The notes beneath the pieces are model-generated. The model searched no databases, was not told where the DNA came from, and was given only the letters and a program-made list of their open reading frames with translations. A stretch of 10,802 nucleotides of DNA, taken from the NCBI GenBank assembly GCA_040235375.1, contig JBECKQ010000222.1:1-10802 (forward strand), read 5' to 3'. The stretch's first letter is position 1, and each line of letters begins with the position of its first letter. The stretch comes from JBECKQ01 sp040235375 (GTDB lineage Bacteria > Planctomycetota > Phycisphaerae > UBA1845). Shown one piece after another: positions 1 through 7,210 of this stretch. A program made the translations under genes and the position numbers.

Positions 1-108
1 GGCGGGCGAGCTGAGGCGAACCGAGCGGGGTGGTTTGCCCGATCCCATTCGATGCGCTGCCGCGCAAATGACACTGAAGAGTACGTCGCTTGGGAGATGG
101 CGACGTGA
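1..108 (+). CDS. possible 3' end of an upstream gene, product unknown
   Basis: Reading frame 1 is open from the left edge to a TGA at 106-108 and would encode about 35 C-terminal residues ending EEYVAWEMAT. Its stop overlaps the GTG start of the next gene as GTGA (105-108), the classic arrangement of translationally coupled genes. That overlap is the main reason to call it. The fragment is too short to recognise a family, and frame 2 is also open here, so this may be chance in high-GC DNA. Confidence 0.35.
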   Translation, partial: GGRAEANRAGWFARSHSMRCRANDTEEYVAWEMAT

Positions 109-479
109 GCAACACGTTAAAATTCGGCGCCGCCGTGCTGGTGCTACTCATTGCCGGAGTGATCTACGTCGCCCGGATGAAGAGCGGTGAGACCATCACC
201 AGCCAGACGGAATACAACACGGTTCTTCGCTGCCAGTCCTGCGGGTACACGTTTAAAGCACAACTCGACGTTGACGATGAGTTGCCCCGCCCGTGTGAAA
301 AGTGCGGTAAGTCTGCGGCGTGGCGACTGAAGATCTGCCGGCAGTGCGGCACGCTTTTCCTTCCGCCCGTTAGCGGCGATCCGCCTCGACCTCCGGCCGT
401 GGCGACGTGCCCCAAGTGCGGCAGCCAGGCGACGGGGGCCGCGCCGCTTTCCGCCGTGACAGGGCAAGCCGGGATTTGA
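105..479 (+). CDS. small membrane-anchored double zinc-ribbon protein
   Basis: Unrecognised 124-residue protein. One hydrophobic segment at about residues 7-23 (AAVLVLLIAGVIYVA) suggests a single N-terminal membrane anchor. Four CxxC knuckles follow, at residues 43-46, 64-67, 78-81 and 102-105, which pair naturally into two zinc ribbons of the rubredoxin-like kind. A proline-rich stretch (about 89-99) separates the last two knuckles. I start at GTG 105 because GGGAG at 92-96 lies 8 bases upstream and the start forms a GTGA overlap with an upstream open frame; a TTG at 90 would add five residues. No enzyme motif is visible, so a structural, sensing or protein-interaction role is only inference. 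It lies 36 bases ahead of the pseudopilin-like gene on the same strand, so the two may be co-transcribed. Confidence 0.75.
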   Translation: MSNTLKFGAAVLVLLIAGVIYVARMKSGETITSQTEYNTVLRCQSCGYTFKAQLDVDDELPRPCEKCGKSAAWRLKICRQCGTLFLPPVSGDPPRPPAVATCPKCGSQATGAAPLSAVTGQAGI

Positions 480-515
480 GTGAGAGAAAACACTTAGAAC
501 AGAGGCAGAGCAGAG

Positions 516-1478
516 ATGACACAGAATCACAGTCAGCGAAAAGGATTCACGCTGGTTGAGCTGCTGGTCGTCGTTTCGATTATCGCATTGCTCATCGCCA
601 TTCTCCTGCCTTCGCTCAAATCGGCGCGTGAGCAGGCCAAGGCGGTAAAGTGCGGCTCGGGCCTGCACCAGCTTTACCTCGGGCTGCAATACTGCTTCAC
701 CGACTATCAGGCCTACCCCAACTGGGACGACGGAACGGAAGCAGCGAACCCGAAAAACGGGCACTTCTACCGGATGGCGACGTGGATCGACGTTCTTTAT
801 GCCAAGAAGTACATCGGTGACTTCGACCTGGGCTATTGCCCGAAGGACACCAAGCCCGATCCCATCAACGAACAACGAGGCAAGGCGTGGGGATTCAAGT
901 ATCCCGCGGCGCTCGGTGGCGGTGGAGGCGTGGACTACAGCTACGGGATCTCCGTTCCCATGGCCGCTTACGCGGGCGATTCGGGCAGCAAGGACTTCCG
1001 AAAGACGCGCGACGAAAGCAGCAGGGTCTTCCTTGCGGACGGCTGGTGGATCTACCTCCATGGGTTCTGCGCCCAGGCGCTGTTGACCAATCAGTTTGAC
1101 GATCCGCTGTGGGGCTCGAACACCGTGGGCTGGCGTCACGGCTCGAAGTCTCACCCCATGGCCGAGTTCTGTTTCCAGGACGGCAGCGTAAAGGCCATTG
1201 GGGTGAACCTGGGTGATCGGTATCCGAGCGACCCGACCCATCTCCGAGGCGTGAGGACTGCGAACGCGTTTTTCTGGCGACGGGGTGAGCACACGGACAT
1301 TCAAACCGGCGGTGCGTGGAACGACGTCGACATTGACGAGGAGCCGTATCCGTCGAGCAACAACACATACCCGCTGGACGGCAGCTACAAATGGCCGGAT
1401 GAGCTTGATCCGAACTGGTGGACCAAGAACCACAAATGGCCCGTGGAACTGCGCAAGCGAAAGGGGTGGGTACGCTAG
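516..1478 (+). CDS. type II secretion / pseudopilin-like protein with prepilin N-terminus
   Basis: A 320-residue protein with a textbook prepilin leader. A short basic leader ends in KG at residues 9-10, followed by FTLVELLVVVSIIALLIAIL (11-30). Cleavage by prepilin peptidase is expected between G10 and F11, and the conserved glutamate at +5 is E15. The C-terminal part has RHG at 207-209 and an H213...D222-G223 signature, resembling the H-x9-DG ending of the large planctomycete pseudopilin-like family, though with one residue fewer between H and DG and a longer tail rich in Trp and Pro. Cysteines at 46, 60, 108, 185 and 219 could form disulfides. An AGAGG sequence at 501-505 is a plausible ribosome site. 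Such proteins are very numerous in planctomycetes and their individual roles are mostly unknown; this one may assist surface display of the next gene's product, which is inference. Confidence 0.9.
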   Translation: MTQNHSQRKGFTLVELLVVVSIIALLIAILLPSLKSAREQAKAVKCGSGLHQLYLGLQYCFTDYQAYPNWDDGTEAANPKNGHFYRMATWIDVLYAKKYIGDFDLGYCPKDTKPDPINEQRGKAWGFKYPAALGGGGGVDYSYGISVPMAAYAGDSGSKDFRKTRDESSRVFLADGWWIYLHGFCAQALLTNQFDDPLWGSNTVGWRHGSKSHPMAEFCFQDGSVKAIGVNLGDRYPSDPTHLRGVRTANAFFWRRGEHTDIQTGGAWNDVDIDEEPYPSSNNTYPLDGSYKWPDELDPNWWTKNHKWPVELRKRKGWVR

Positions 1479-1536
1479 GTGGGGGCAGCCTGACCGCAGT
1501 TGAATGAAACGTACGGAGGAGTCTGAAAGAAGCTGG

Positions 1537-1554
1537 CGGGCATCTGCATGCCCG
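1537..1554 (+). other. perfect inverted repeat (7-bp stem, 4-nt loop) in the gap before the giant secreted protein
   Basis: CGGGCAT (1537-1543) and ATGCCCG (1548-1554) form a perfect 7-bp stem around CTGC. It lies between the pseudopilin gene (stop at 1478) and the ribosome site of the next gene. No T run follows, so it is not a convincing intrinsic terminator. It may be an RNA hairpin stabilising or attenuating the message, or an operator-like site. The function is not known. Confidence 0.4.
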
Positions 1555-1620
1555 TTCGGGGCCTTCCTTCTGCACGCTTCGCCGTGCGATTCCGCGAAAC
1601 GTCATCACGCCCGTTTTAGG

Positions 1621-1626
1621 AGGAGG
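1621..1626 (+). promoter_or_regulatory. strong ribosome binding site that fixes the start of the giant secreted protein
   Basis: AGGAGG is a full Shine-Dalgarno sequence 6 bases upstream of the ATG at 1633. The Met at 1633 is followed directly by a signal peptide. The reading frame is open back to an ATG at 1504, but that start would bury the signal sequence behind 43 polar, arginine-rich residues. Confidence 0.85.
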
Positions 1627-1632
1627 TATCCG

Positions 1633-4600
1633 ATGAAGACAAGGTCAGTTGTTCTGGGGATGGCGGTTGTCGCCGCATGGATCGGCGCGCCCGCCATAGG
1701 CGACGAGCTCGCCCAGCCGTGGGGAACCATGCACGGCAACATCGGGGGGACGTCCGCGTCGGATGATCCCTCGATGATCTTCCAGGCGGAGTGGGCCAAC
1801 GGGGCCGAACCGGCCTGGACGATGGATACGATCGCGGAAGGCTTCAGCCGACCCGCATACTGGTCCTCGATCGTCTTCGACGAAGAGGGCAACCTGTACT
1901 GGAAATCGCAGGAGAGCGCGGTCGGCGCCGGTGACGCGCAGATCATCTCCGTCGCTCCGGACGGTACGCTGCGCTGGGTGGCCAATGACGGCGCAGGCAG
2001 CGATCACTTCCTCGGCACGTCGTCCACGGACTCGCCGGTCGTCGGTGATGGCGGGGCCTCGGGGCGAATCTATGCGTTGGGCGATGATGCCAACGGCGGC
2101 TTCGTGGTCGCGTACAACAAGTCGGACGGCGCCGTGGCCGGCTGGGTCACCCAACTGCCCGGTTCGAACTTCAGCAACTCGGACGTCGGGGTTCGCCGCC
2201 TGACGCCGATTCTCTACAACGGGAAGCTCTACGTGGTCGGGGCCTACCTGTTCAACCCGGTGACCAAGCCTCCGGTGAAGGTCTACCAGATTGACACGGC
2301 CACGGGCATTCTCGACTGGAGCGCCGACATTCCCGCTTCGGTCGTGGGGGGCATCTATGCCAATTACCGCGGTCAAATGACCATGGTTCCGGACGCTTTC
2401 GGCGCCGGCAAGCACGGTCTGTATTTCAACGGCTCGAGCGGCAGCGGCACGGACACCAAGCCCGAAATGTATTGCATCATGGTGGACACCGCCGGGAACA
2501 CCGCATCGCTCGCCTGGTCGTCCGAGGGCGGGCACGTCACTCGCAGCCACGTGATCCACATGGTGGGCACGGACGGGGTGCCGAGCACGGTGGACGATCG
2601 CGTATGCACCGCGACCTGGACCGACTTCGGGGCGGAGATGTACTGCTGGAACCTGGATGGAAGCAACCTGCAGACCGCGAACAACGCCGCCAATACGGGC
2701 CACGGCTTTTATGACATCGGCTGCGTCGAATTCGACGGCCGCAGCATCATCGCCGGCGGTTTTGAGGGCCAGATCGTCCGTTACATGGACATCGACGTCA
2801 ACACCAACAGCGAGCCCGGCGGAACCGACGTCTACTACCAGTTGCCGAACAACTGGTGGGGCGAGCCGAGGGCGATCGGCGGCCTGTACCAGGATGTCAG
2901 CGGCAACAGCATTTTCGTGTCCGGAACCAACAGCCGGTCCGATTGCGCCAGTTATCCTCCAGGAAGCCTCGGTGAGTGCCTGGGAGCGACCGGCTACGAG
3001 GCCCGCGTTTTTGCCGTCGATCTGACCAACGGCAATTACCTGCCCAACTGCGAGGCCATCGACGATGGGCCGATCTATATTGACAACTTCAAGATCACGG
3101 GCGGCGCGGACGAGCTCAACCAGTCGACGATCCTCGACGTGGCGGGCTTCGAGAGCTACGCGGTGGGCGACGTGCCGACGAACGGGACGAATCCCGGCGG
3201 TACGCAGCCGGGCGGGTTCACCTGGGAGACGAGTCCCTGGGTCAGCAGCAACGGCAGCCCGCAGATCGTCTCGATTGCCCCCGCGATGTCCACAAACGGC
3301 GTCGGCACCAAGGCCCTGAAGCTCGATGCCTTCCAGGGCTGCTACAACGACTACCAGGGCGTCTTCGCGAACCTGGGGTCGCCGACCACCGACAACGTGG
3401 TCATCGTCAGCTGGGACCAGTATCGGGACGACGTCTGGGACAACGTCTACATGACGGACCACCCCGACGGCGACGCATGGTGGGCGCTGCAGTGGGACAT
3501 CCTCGAGCAGATCTCCGCTCGCCAGACCGACGCATTCTCGCAGCAGAAGGTGCTCGCCAAGGACTGGCAGCACGTCGAGTACAAGTTCGACTTCCAGTTC
3601 TACGAGGTTGCTGTCACGATCGACGACGTGACGACATCCGCGTTTCTCGACCCGTTCGGTGATCCGGGATCGGGGACGCTGCCGGAGACCAACCTACGGG
3701 GCATGACCATTGCGATCGAGGGCGGCGAGTACAGTCAGGCGCCGGCGGCGCTCACTCCTCCGGTGTTCGAATACAACACGGGCAGCATTCAGGACCACGC
3801 GTTCACGGTTCGTGGCGGACCGCTTCTCGGTCCGACCACCGGCGGGGCCAACAACGAACAGCACATTTACTACTTCCGTCCGGCCAACGCGAATTTCAAC
3901 ATCTCCGAGCAACTCGTCGCTTTGCGGCCGCTCGCGGAGGCCAAGGACTGTAACAACAACGGCGTGGCGGATTCGATCGATATCGCCCAGGGTACGAGCA
4001 GCGACTGCAACGCGAATAACGTGCCGGACGAGTGCGATATTGCCGCGGGCACCAGCGCGGACTCTTACGGCGACGGTTGCGTCGCCGGCGCGAACGGCGT
4101 GCCGGACGAGTGCGAGGACCTGACCGGGCCGATGGTTGTCGACGCGCGCTCCTGGAAGCAGCACGGCATGGCGTCGGGTGACTTCCTGCGGATCGAGATG
4201 GATCAGCAGATCAATCTCAGCAGCAACGGTGCGGATCCGGACTTTGACGCCATCTACTCACTGGGCGGCGGCTACATCATGTTCAGCACAACCGGCGTCG
4301 ATGATTACACGCGTATGTTCGCGGACGGAAACACCTGGTACTACGGGCCCGAAGTGGACTTTGCCCTGGCAGGCGCCGAGCCGATCTCGATCGCCGGGGG
4401 AGGCTCGCTGCAGTTTGACGCCCGCTACTTCCAGGGCGGTGACAACACTGCGCCCTATGACGATGCTCCCATCTTCGTTCGCCTCTACACGGATGACGCC
4501 AGCGGCAATTACCAAGGGTATCGCGATCTGGGGATCGTGTACCAGACCAACAGCGCATACTGGCTGTGCACGCCGGTCGCCGCGTATCCGAACTGGCAAC

Positions 4601-5262
4601 ACATCACGCTCGATCTGGGCAATCTCCTGGCGGACAACAACTGCGACGGCACGCCGGACGTCGCCGACGTAGGAAACTTCGATCCGACTCGCGTCACGCG
4701 GCTCCGCTTCTACGGAACTGACTGGGCCGGCAAGGGCCAGGACTATATCGACATCAAGAACGTCGAGTTCAACACCGACCCCTATCCGAACGTTCAGGGC
4801 CTCGACATGGTCACGACCAATGGCGGAACAGTCGAGCCGCGCCAGGACGGTCCGACGGAGGTGGTCGTCACGTTCCAGGAGGACGCGCACGGTGTCGGCG
4901 GTATTTCCATCGACGACGTGACGGTCAGCAGCGGCACGGTCACGAACGTCAGCACGAACGGTAAGGCGCTGACGATCGAGATGAACGGCGCCACCAACGA
5001 CCAGTTGCTTACGGTCGGCTTCCCCGGCATCCGCGATGAGGGTGGCTGCGTGTCGACCGACCAATTGACCTTCGGCGTACTCGAGGGCGACAGTGACGGC
5101 GACATGAACGTCGATCTGCATGACTGGTTCATGTTCCAGGCCTGCTACGGAACGGGAGGCGGCGCGCTCCGTGCGAACTGCGCCCGCACCGATTACATCA
5201 CCGACGGCGAGGTGGACCTGACGGATCACAGCACGTTCGTCGGGGCCATGACCGGGCCGTGA
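1633..5262 (+). CDS. giant exported protein: PQQ-like propeller, Ca-binding repeats, lectin-like domains, C-terminal dockerin-like domain
   Basis: A 1,209-residue protein. A signal peptide spans residues 1 to about 21 (MKTRSVV... then a hydrophobic core, AIG before DE). Residues about 24-470 contain spaced G-x-x-x-W motifs (DGTLRW near 110, TGILDW near 224, SLAW near 292) typical of PQQ-like beta-propeller repeats. Residues about 505-710, opening with FESYAVGD, look like a jelly-roll or concanavalin-type domain. Residues 772-829 hold Asp/Asn-rich repeats (CNNNGVADS, CNANNVPDECD, NGVPDECE) of the thrombospondin-3 or EF-hand type. Another beta-rich, perhaps carbohydrate-binding, domain spans about 833-1050, and an Ig-like stretch about 1055-1140. 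Residues 1153-1209 carry two calcium loops (DSDGDMNVDLHDW and ITDGEVDLTDHSTF), a planctomycete dockerin-like ending. No catalytic motif is visible. A cell-surface adhesion, scaffold or polysaccharide-binding role is inference. Domain limits are estimates by eye. Confidence 0.85.
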   Translation: MKTRSVVLGMAVVAAWIGAPAIGDELAQPWGTMHGNIGGTSASDDPSMIFQAEWANGAEPAWTMDTIAEGFSRPAYWSSIVFDEEGNLYWKSQESAVGAGDAQIISVAPDGTLRWVANDGAGSDHFLGTSSTDSPVVGDGGASGRIYALGDDANGGFVVAYNKSDGAVAGWVTQLPGSNFSNSDVGVRRLTPILYNGKLYVVGAYLFNPVTKPPVKVYQIDTATGILDWSADIPASVVGGIYANYRGQMTMVPDAFGAGKHGLYFNGSSGSGTDTKPEMYCIMVDTAGNTASLAWSSEGGHVTRSHVIHMVGTDGVPSTVDDRVCTATWTDFGAEMYCWNLDGSNLQTANNAANTGHGFYDIGCVEFDGRSIIAGGFEGQIVRYMDIDVNTNSEPGGTDVYYQLPNNWWGEPRAIGGLYQDVSGNSIFVSGTNSRSDCASYPPGSLGECLGATGYEARVFAVDLTNGNYLPNCEAIDDGPIYIDNFKITGGADELNQSTILDVAGFESYAVGDVPTNGTNPGGTQPGGFTWETSPWVSSNGSPQIVSIAPAMSTNGVGTKALKLDAFQGCYNDYQGVFANLGSPTTDNVVIVSWDQYRDDVWDNVYMTDHPDGDAWWALQWDILEQISARQTDAFSQQKVLAKDWQHVEYKFDFQFYEVAVTIDDVTTSAFLDPFGDPGSGTLPETNLRGMTIAIEGGEYSQAPAALTPPVFEYNTGSIQDHAFTVRGGPLLGPTTGGANNEQHIYYFRPANANFNISEQLVALRPLAEAKDCNNNGVADSIDIAQGTSSDCNANNVPDECDIAAGTSADSYGDGCVAGANGVPDECEDLTGPMVVDARSWKQHGMASGDFLRIEMDQQINLSSNGADPDFDAIYSLGGGYIMFSTTGVDDYTRMFADGNTWYYGPEVDFALAGAEPISIAGGGSLQFDARYFQGGDNTAPYDDAPIFVRLYTDDASGNYQGYRDLGIVYQTNSAYWLCTPVAAYPNWQHITLDLGNLLADNNCDGTPDVADVGNFDPTRVTRLRFYGTDWAGKGQDYIDIKNVEFNTDPYPNVQGLDMVTTNGGTVEPRQDGPTEVVVTFQEDAHGVGGISIDDVTVSSGTVTNVSTNGKALTIEMNGATNDQLLTVGFPGIRDEGGCVSTDQLTFGVLEGDSDGDMNVDLHDWFMFQACYGTGGGALRANCARTDYITDGEVDLTDHSTFVGAMTGP

Positions 5263-5287
5263 CCGATCCCTGATGCCGATTGCCTTG

Positions 5288-5320
5288 GGGCCGCCCGATT
5301 CATGCGGGCGGCCCTTTTTT
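5288..5320 (+). terminator. strong intrinsic terminator after the giant secreted protein
   Basis: GGGCCGCCCG (5288-5297) and CGGGCGGCCC (5305-5314) form a perfect 10-bp GC-rich stem around the 7-nt loop ATTCATG, followed directly by six T residues (5315-5320). It starts 25 bases after the TGA at 5260-5262 and separates the surface-protein genes from the sugar-metabolism genes. Confidence 0.95.
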
Positions 5321-5378
5321 CTTGACTGGAGCCGGCCTCTCGCGACCGATCAGCCCTGAATCGGCGGCTTTCCTGCGT

Positions 5379-5441
5379 CGCAGCAGAGCTTGTCGATCCA
5401 GCCATTGGCATTCCCCTCGTCCCAACGAGGTTTCTGCTGCG
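5379..5441 (+). other. nested inverted repeats in the region upstream of xylulokinase
   Basis: An outer 9-bp stem pairs CGCAGCAGA (5379-5387) with TCTGCTGCG (5433-5441). Inside it, CCTCGT (5415-5420) and ACGAGG (5425-5430) form a 6-bp hairpin with the loop CCCA. Both stems are perfect and nested, so one folded RNA could contain both. It lies between the terminator and the GTG start of xylB at 5551. It could be part of a structured leader, a small RNA or protein-binding DNA. I do not recognise a known riboswitch, and no convincing promoter could be placed upstream of it. Confidence 0.35.
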
Positions 5442-5550
5442 TGCCCGGCCGAAGCAGACGGGCGGCGTTATCGCTTGCTGGCGACCACAGGGCGGGTTAC
5501 GCTCGGCTCGCGCGAACGGAAGCACATCAACTCACAGCAGGAATCGGTCA

Positions 5551-7098
5551 GTGGCCGGGCGATCGTCAGGCATCTTCGTCGGGGTCGACAGCGGAACGCA
5601 GTCAACCAAGGTGCTCTGCGTGAACGGCGGCTCCGGAGAGGTGATCGCCTCGGCCTCGCATCCGCACAGGCTCATCGAGGGGCTCCGGCCGGGCCATCTG
5701 GAACAGCATCCGGCCGACTGGTTCGAGGCTCTCAAGGCGGCGTTGAAACTAGCGCTGTCGAAGGGCGCCGTCGACCCGGCCGACGTGCGGGGGATCGGCG
5801 TCTCCGGCCAGCAGCACGGCTTCGTCGCTCTCGACGGTGACGACAACGTGGTCCGCCCGGCGAAGCTGTGGTGCGATACGTCCACCGCGCCGCAGTGCGA
5901 GAGGATCCTCAAGCAAGCCGGCGGACTGGAGCGCTACATCGCGTGGACGGGAAACGGCCTGCCGCCGGGATTCACCGCATCGAAGATCGCCTGGCTCAAA
6001 GAGGTCGAGCCGGACAACTATGCCCGGCTGGCGACGGTGCTGTTGCCGCACGATTACCTGAACTTCCGCCTGACAGGCGAGAAGCGTATGGAGTGCGGTG
6101 ATGCTTCGGGTACGGCGCTGCTCGACGTCCGCAAGCGACGCTGGTCGCAGGCGGCGATTGCCGCGATCGACGCCGGCATTGCCGACAAGCTGCCGCCGCT
6201 CATGCCGGCGGGCGAGGTGTGGGGCACGTTGCGGCCCGAACTGGCCAGGGCGTGGGGCATGAGCCCGTACGTCGTCGTCAGCCCTGGCGGCGGCGACAAC
6301 ATGATGTCAGCCATTGGCACCGGTAACGTGGTTGACGGCGTGGTGACGGTGAGCCTGGGCACATCGGGCACCATCTTCGCGTATTCGTCGAGCCCGATCG
6401 TCGATCCGCAGGGCGAGGTGGCGGCGTTCTGCGACAGCACGGGGGCGTGGCTGCCGCTGGTGTGCACGATGAACGTCACCGTGGCCACCGAACTGACCAA
6501 GCGCCTGTTTGGTATGGACAACGACGCCCTGGAGGTCGCAGTGCAGAGTGTCCCGCCAGGTGCGGATGGCTTATTGCTCGTGCCCTACTTCGAGGGTGAG
6601 CGCACGCCCAACGTGCCGAACGGGACCGGCGTCTGGTTCGGAGCGAATCGCACGACGCATTCCGCGGCGCATTTTGCGCGGGCGGCGATGGAGGGGGCGA
6701 CGCTGGGGTTGGCCTACGGTCTGACGCGTTTCCGCGAGCTTGGCGTTTCGCCGACGGAAATTCGACTCACCGGCGGCGGTTCGAACAGCAGAGCCTGGCG
6801 GCAGGTCTGTGCGGATGCGTTCGGCGCTCCCGTGGTCTGCCTGGTGCAGAGCGAATCCGCGGCGTTCGGCGCGGCGATGCAGGCCCGCTGGTGCGTCGAA
6901 CGGGCATCCGATCCGGCCGCATCGATTCAGCCTATCGCGGAAGCGTGGGTGAAGACGCGCGAAGACAGCCGGGCTGCGCCGCGGGCTGAAGCTGCCGCGA
7001 GATACGAGCGCATGGCGGCGCTGCACGACGAATTGTCACGCGCGCTGCGCGGCTGTTTTGACCTTCATCGTGGGCTGGTCACGGGGCTGGCCGGCTGA
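5551..7098 (+). CDS. xylB: xylulokinase (FGGY family)
   Basis: D-xylulose kinase: transfers phosphate from ATP to D-xylulose, giving D-xylulose 5-phosphate in the cytoplasm. The 515 residues fit the usual XylB length of about 480-520. Visible FGGY signatures are the N-terminal phosphate loop GVDSGTQSTK (11-20) with D13, VSGQQHG (84-90), the LWCD segment (106-109), GGGDN (246-250) with D249 as the likely catalytic base (equivalent to E. coli Asp233), SLGTSG (268-273), and the C-terminal LTGGGSNSRAWRQ (406-418). GTG at 5551 places the phosphate loop at the normal distance from the N-terminus; an AGCAGGA sequence near 5536-5542 is a modest ribosome site. It converges on xylA, 112 bases between stops, so the two are on separate transcripts even though their enzymes act in sequence. 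Other FGGY kinases (ribulo-, fuculokinase) are possible, but the motifs and xylA neighbour favour xylulose. Confidence 0.93.
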   Translation: MAGRSSGIFVGVDSGTQSTKVLCVNGGSGEVIASASHPHRLIEGLRPGHLEQHPADWFEALKAALKLALSKGAVDPADVRGIGVSGQQHGFVALDGDDNVVRPAKLWCDTSTAPQCERILKQAGGLERYIAWTGNGLPPGFTASKIAWLKEVEPDNYARLATVLLPHDYLNFRLTGEKRMECGDASGTALLDVRKRRWSQAAIAAIDAGIADKLPPLMPAGEVWGTLRPELARAWGMSPYVVVSPGGGDNMMSAIGTGNVVDGVVTVSLGTSGTIFAYSSSPIVDPQGEVAAFCDSTGAWLPLVCTMNVTVATELTKRLFGMDNDALEVAVQSVPPGADGLLLVPYFEGERTPNVPNGTGVWFGANRTTHSAAHFARAAMEGATLGLAYGLTRFRELGVSPTEIRLTGGGSNSRAWRQVCADAFGAPVVCLVQSESAAFGAAMQARWCVERASDPAASIQPIAEAWVKTREDSRAAPRAEAAARYERMAALHDELSRALRGCFDLHRGLVTGLAG

Positions 7099-7210
7099 TA
7101 CGGTGGACGTCAGCTTGCGCCCACGTCGTGAATGATTCTGCCAGCGCCTTTGATCTGCGCGGCGGCGGCTCGGACATATCTACAGGTGATCCTGGTCTCT
7201 GGGGCAGGGG

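Noticed and set aside
144..1433. Minus-strand open frame of 429 codons
   Set aside because: It spans two well-supported plus-strand genes and the gap between them, with no recognisable motif.
1504..1632. Upstream extension of the exported protein to ATG 1504
   Set aside because: It would place 43 polar residues before the signal peptide. AGGAGG just before ATG 1633 fits much better.
1645..3573. Long open frame on the minus strand, 642 codons
   Set aside because: It lies wholly antisense to the exported protein, has low-complexity Val/Arg/Asp/His composition with no domain, and is the expected mirror of high-GC codons. The plus strand has a signal peptide, ribosome site and recognisable domains.
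4258..5229. Minus-strand open frame of 323 codons
   Set aside because: Antisense to the C-terminal domains of the exported protein, with Val/Arg/Asp-rich shadow composition.
5471..5507. Possible xylB promoter TTGCTG-17-TACGCT
   Set aside because: Only 3 of 6 matches in each box, which is expected by chance in this length of sequence.
5280..5840. Plus-strand open frame of 186 codons spanning the terminator and the xylB start
   Set aside because: It begins inside the terminator region, is arginine-rich, and overlaps xylB in another frame. xylB has clear FGGY motifs there.
7099..7210. Bidirectional terminator between the convergent xylB and xylA genes
   Set aside because: I looked for one, but the 112-bp gap shows no stable stem followed by a T run on either strand.
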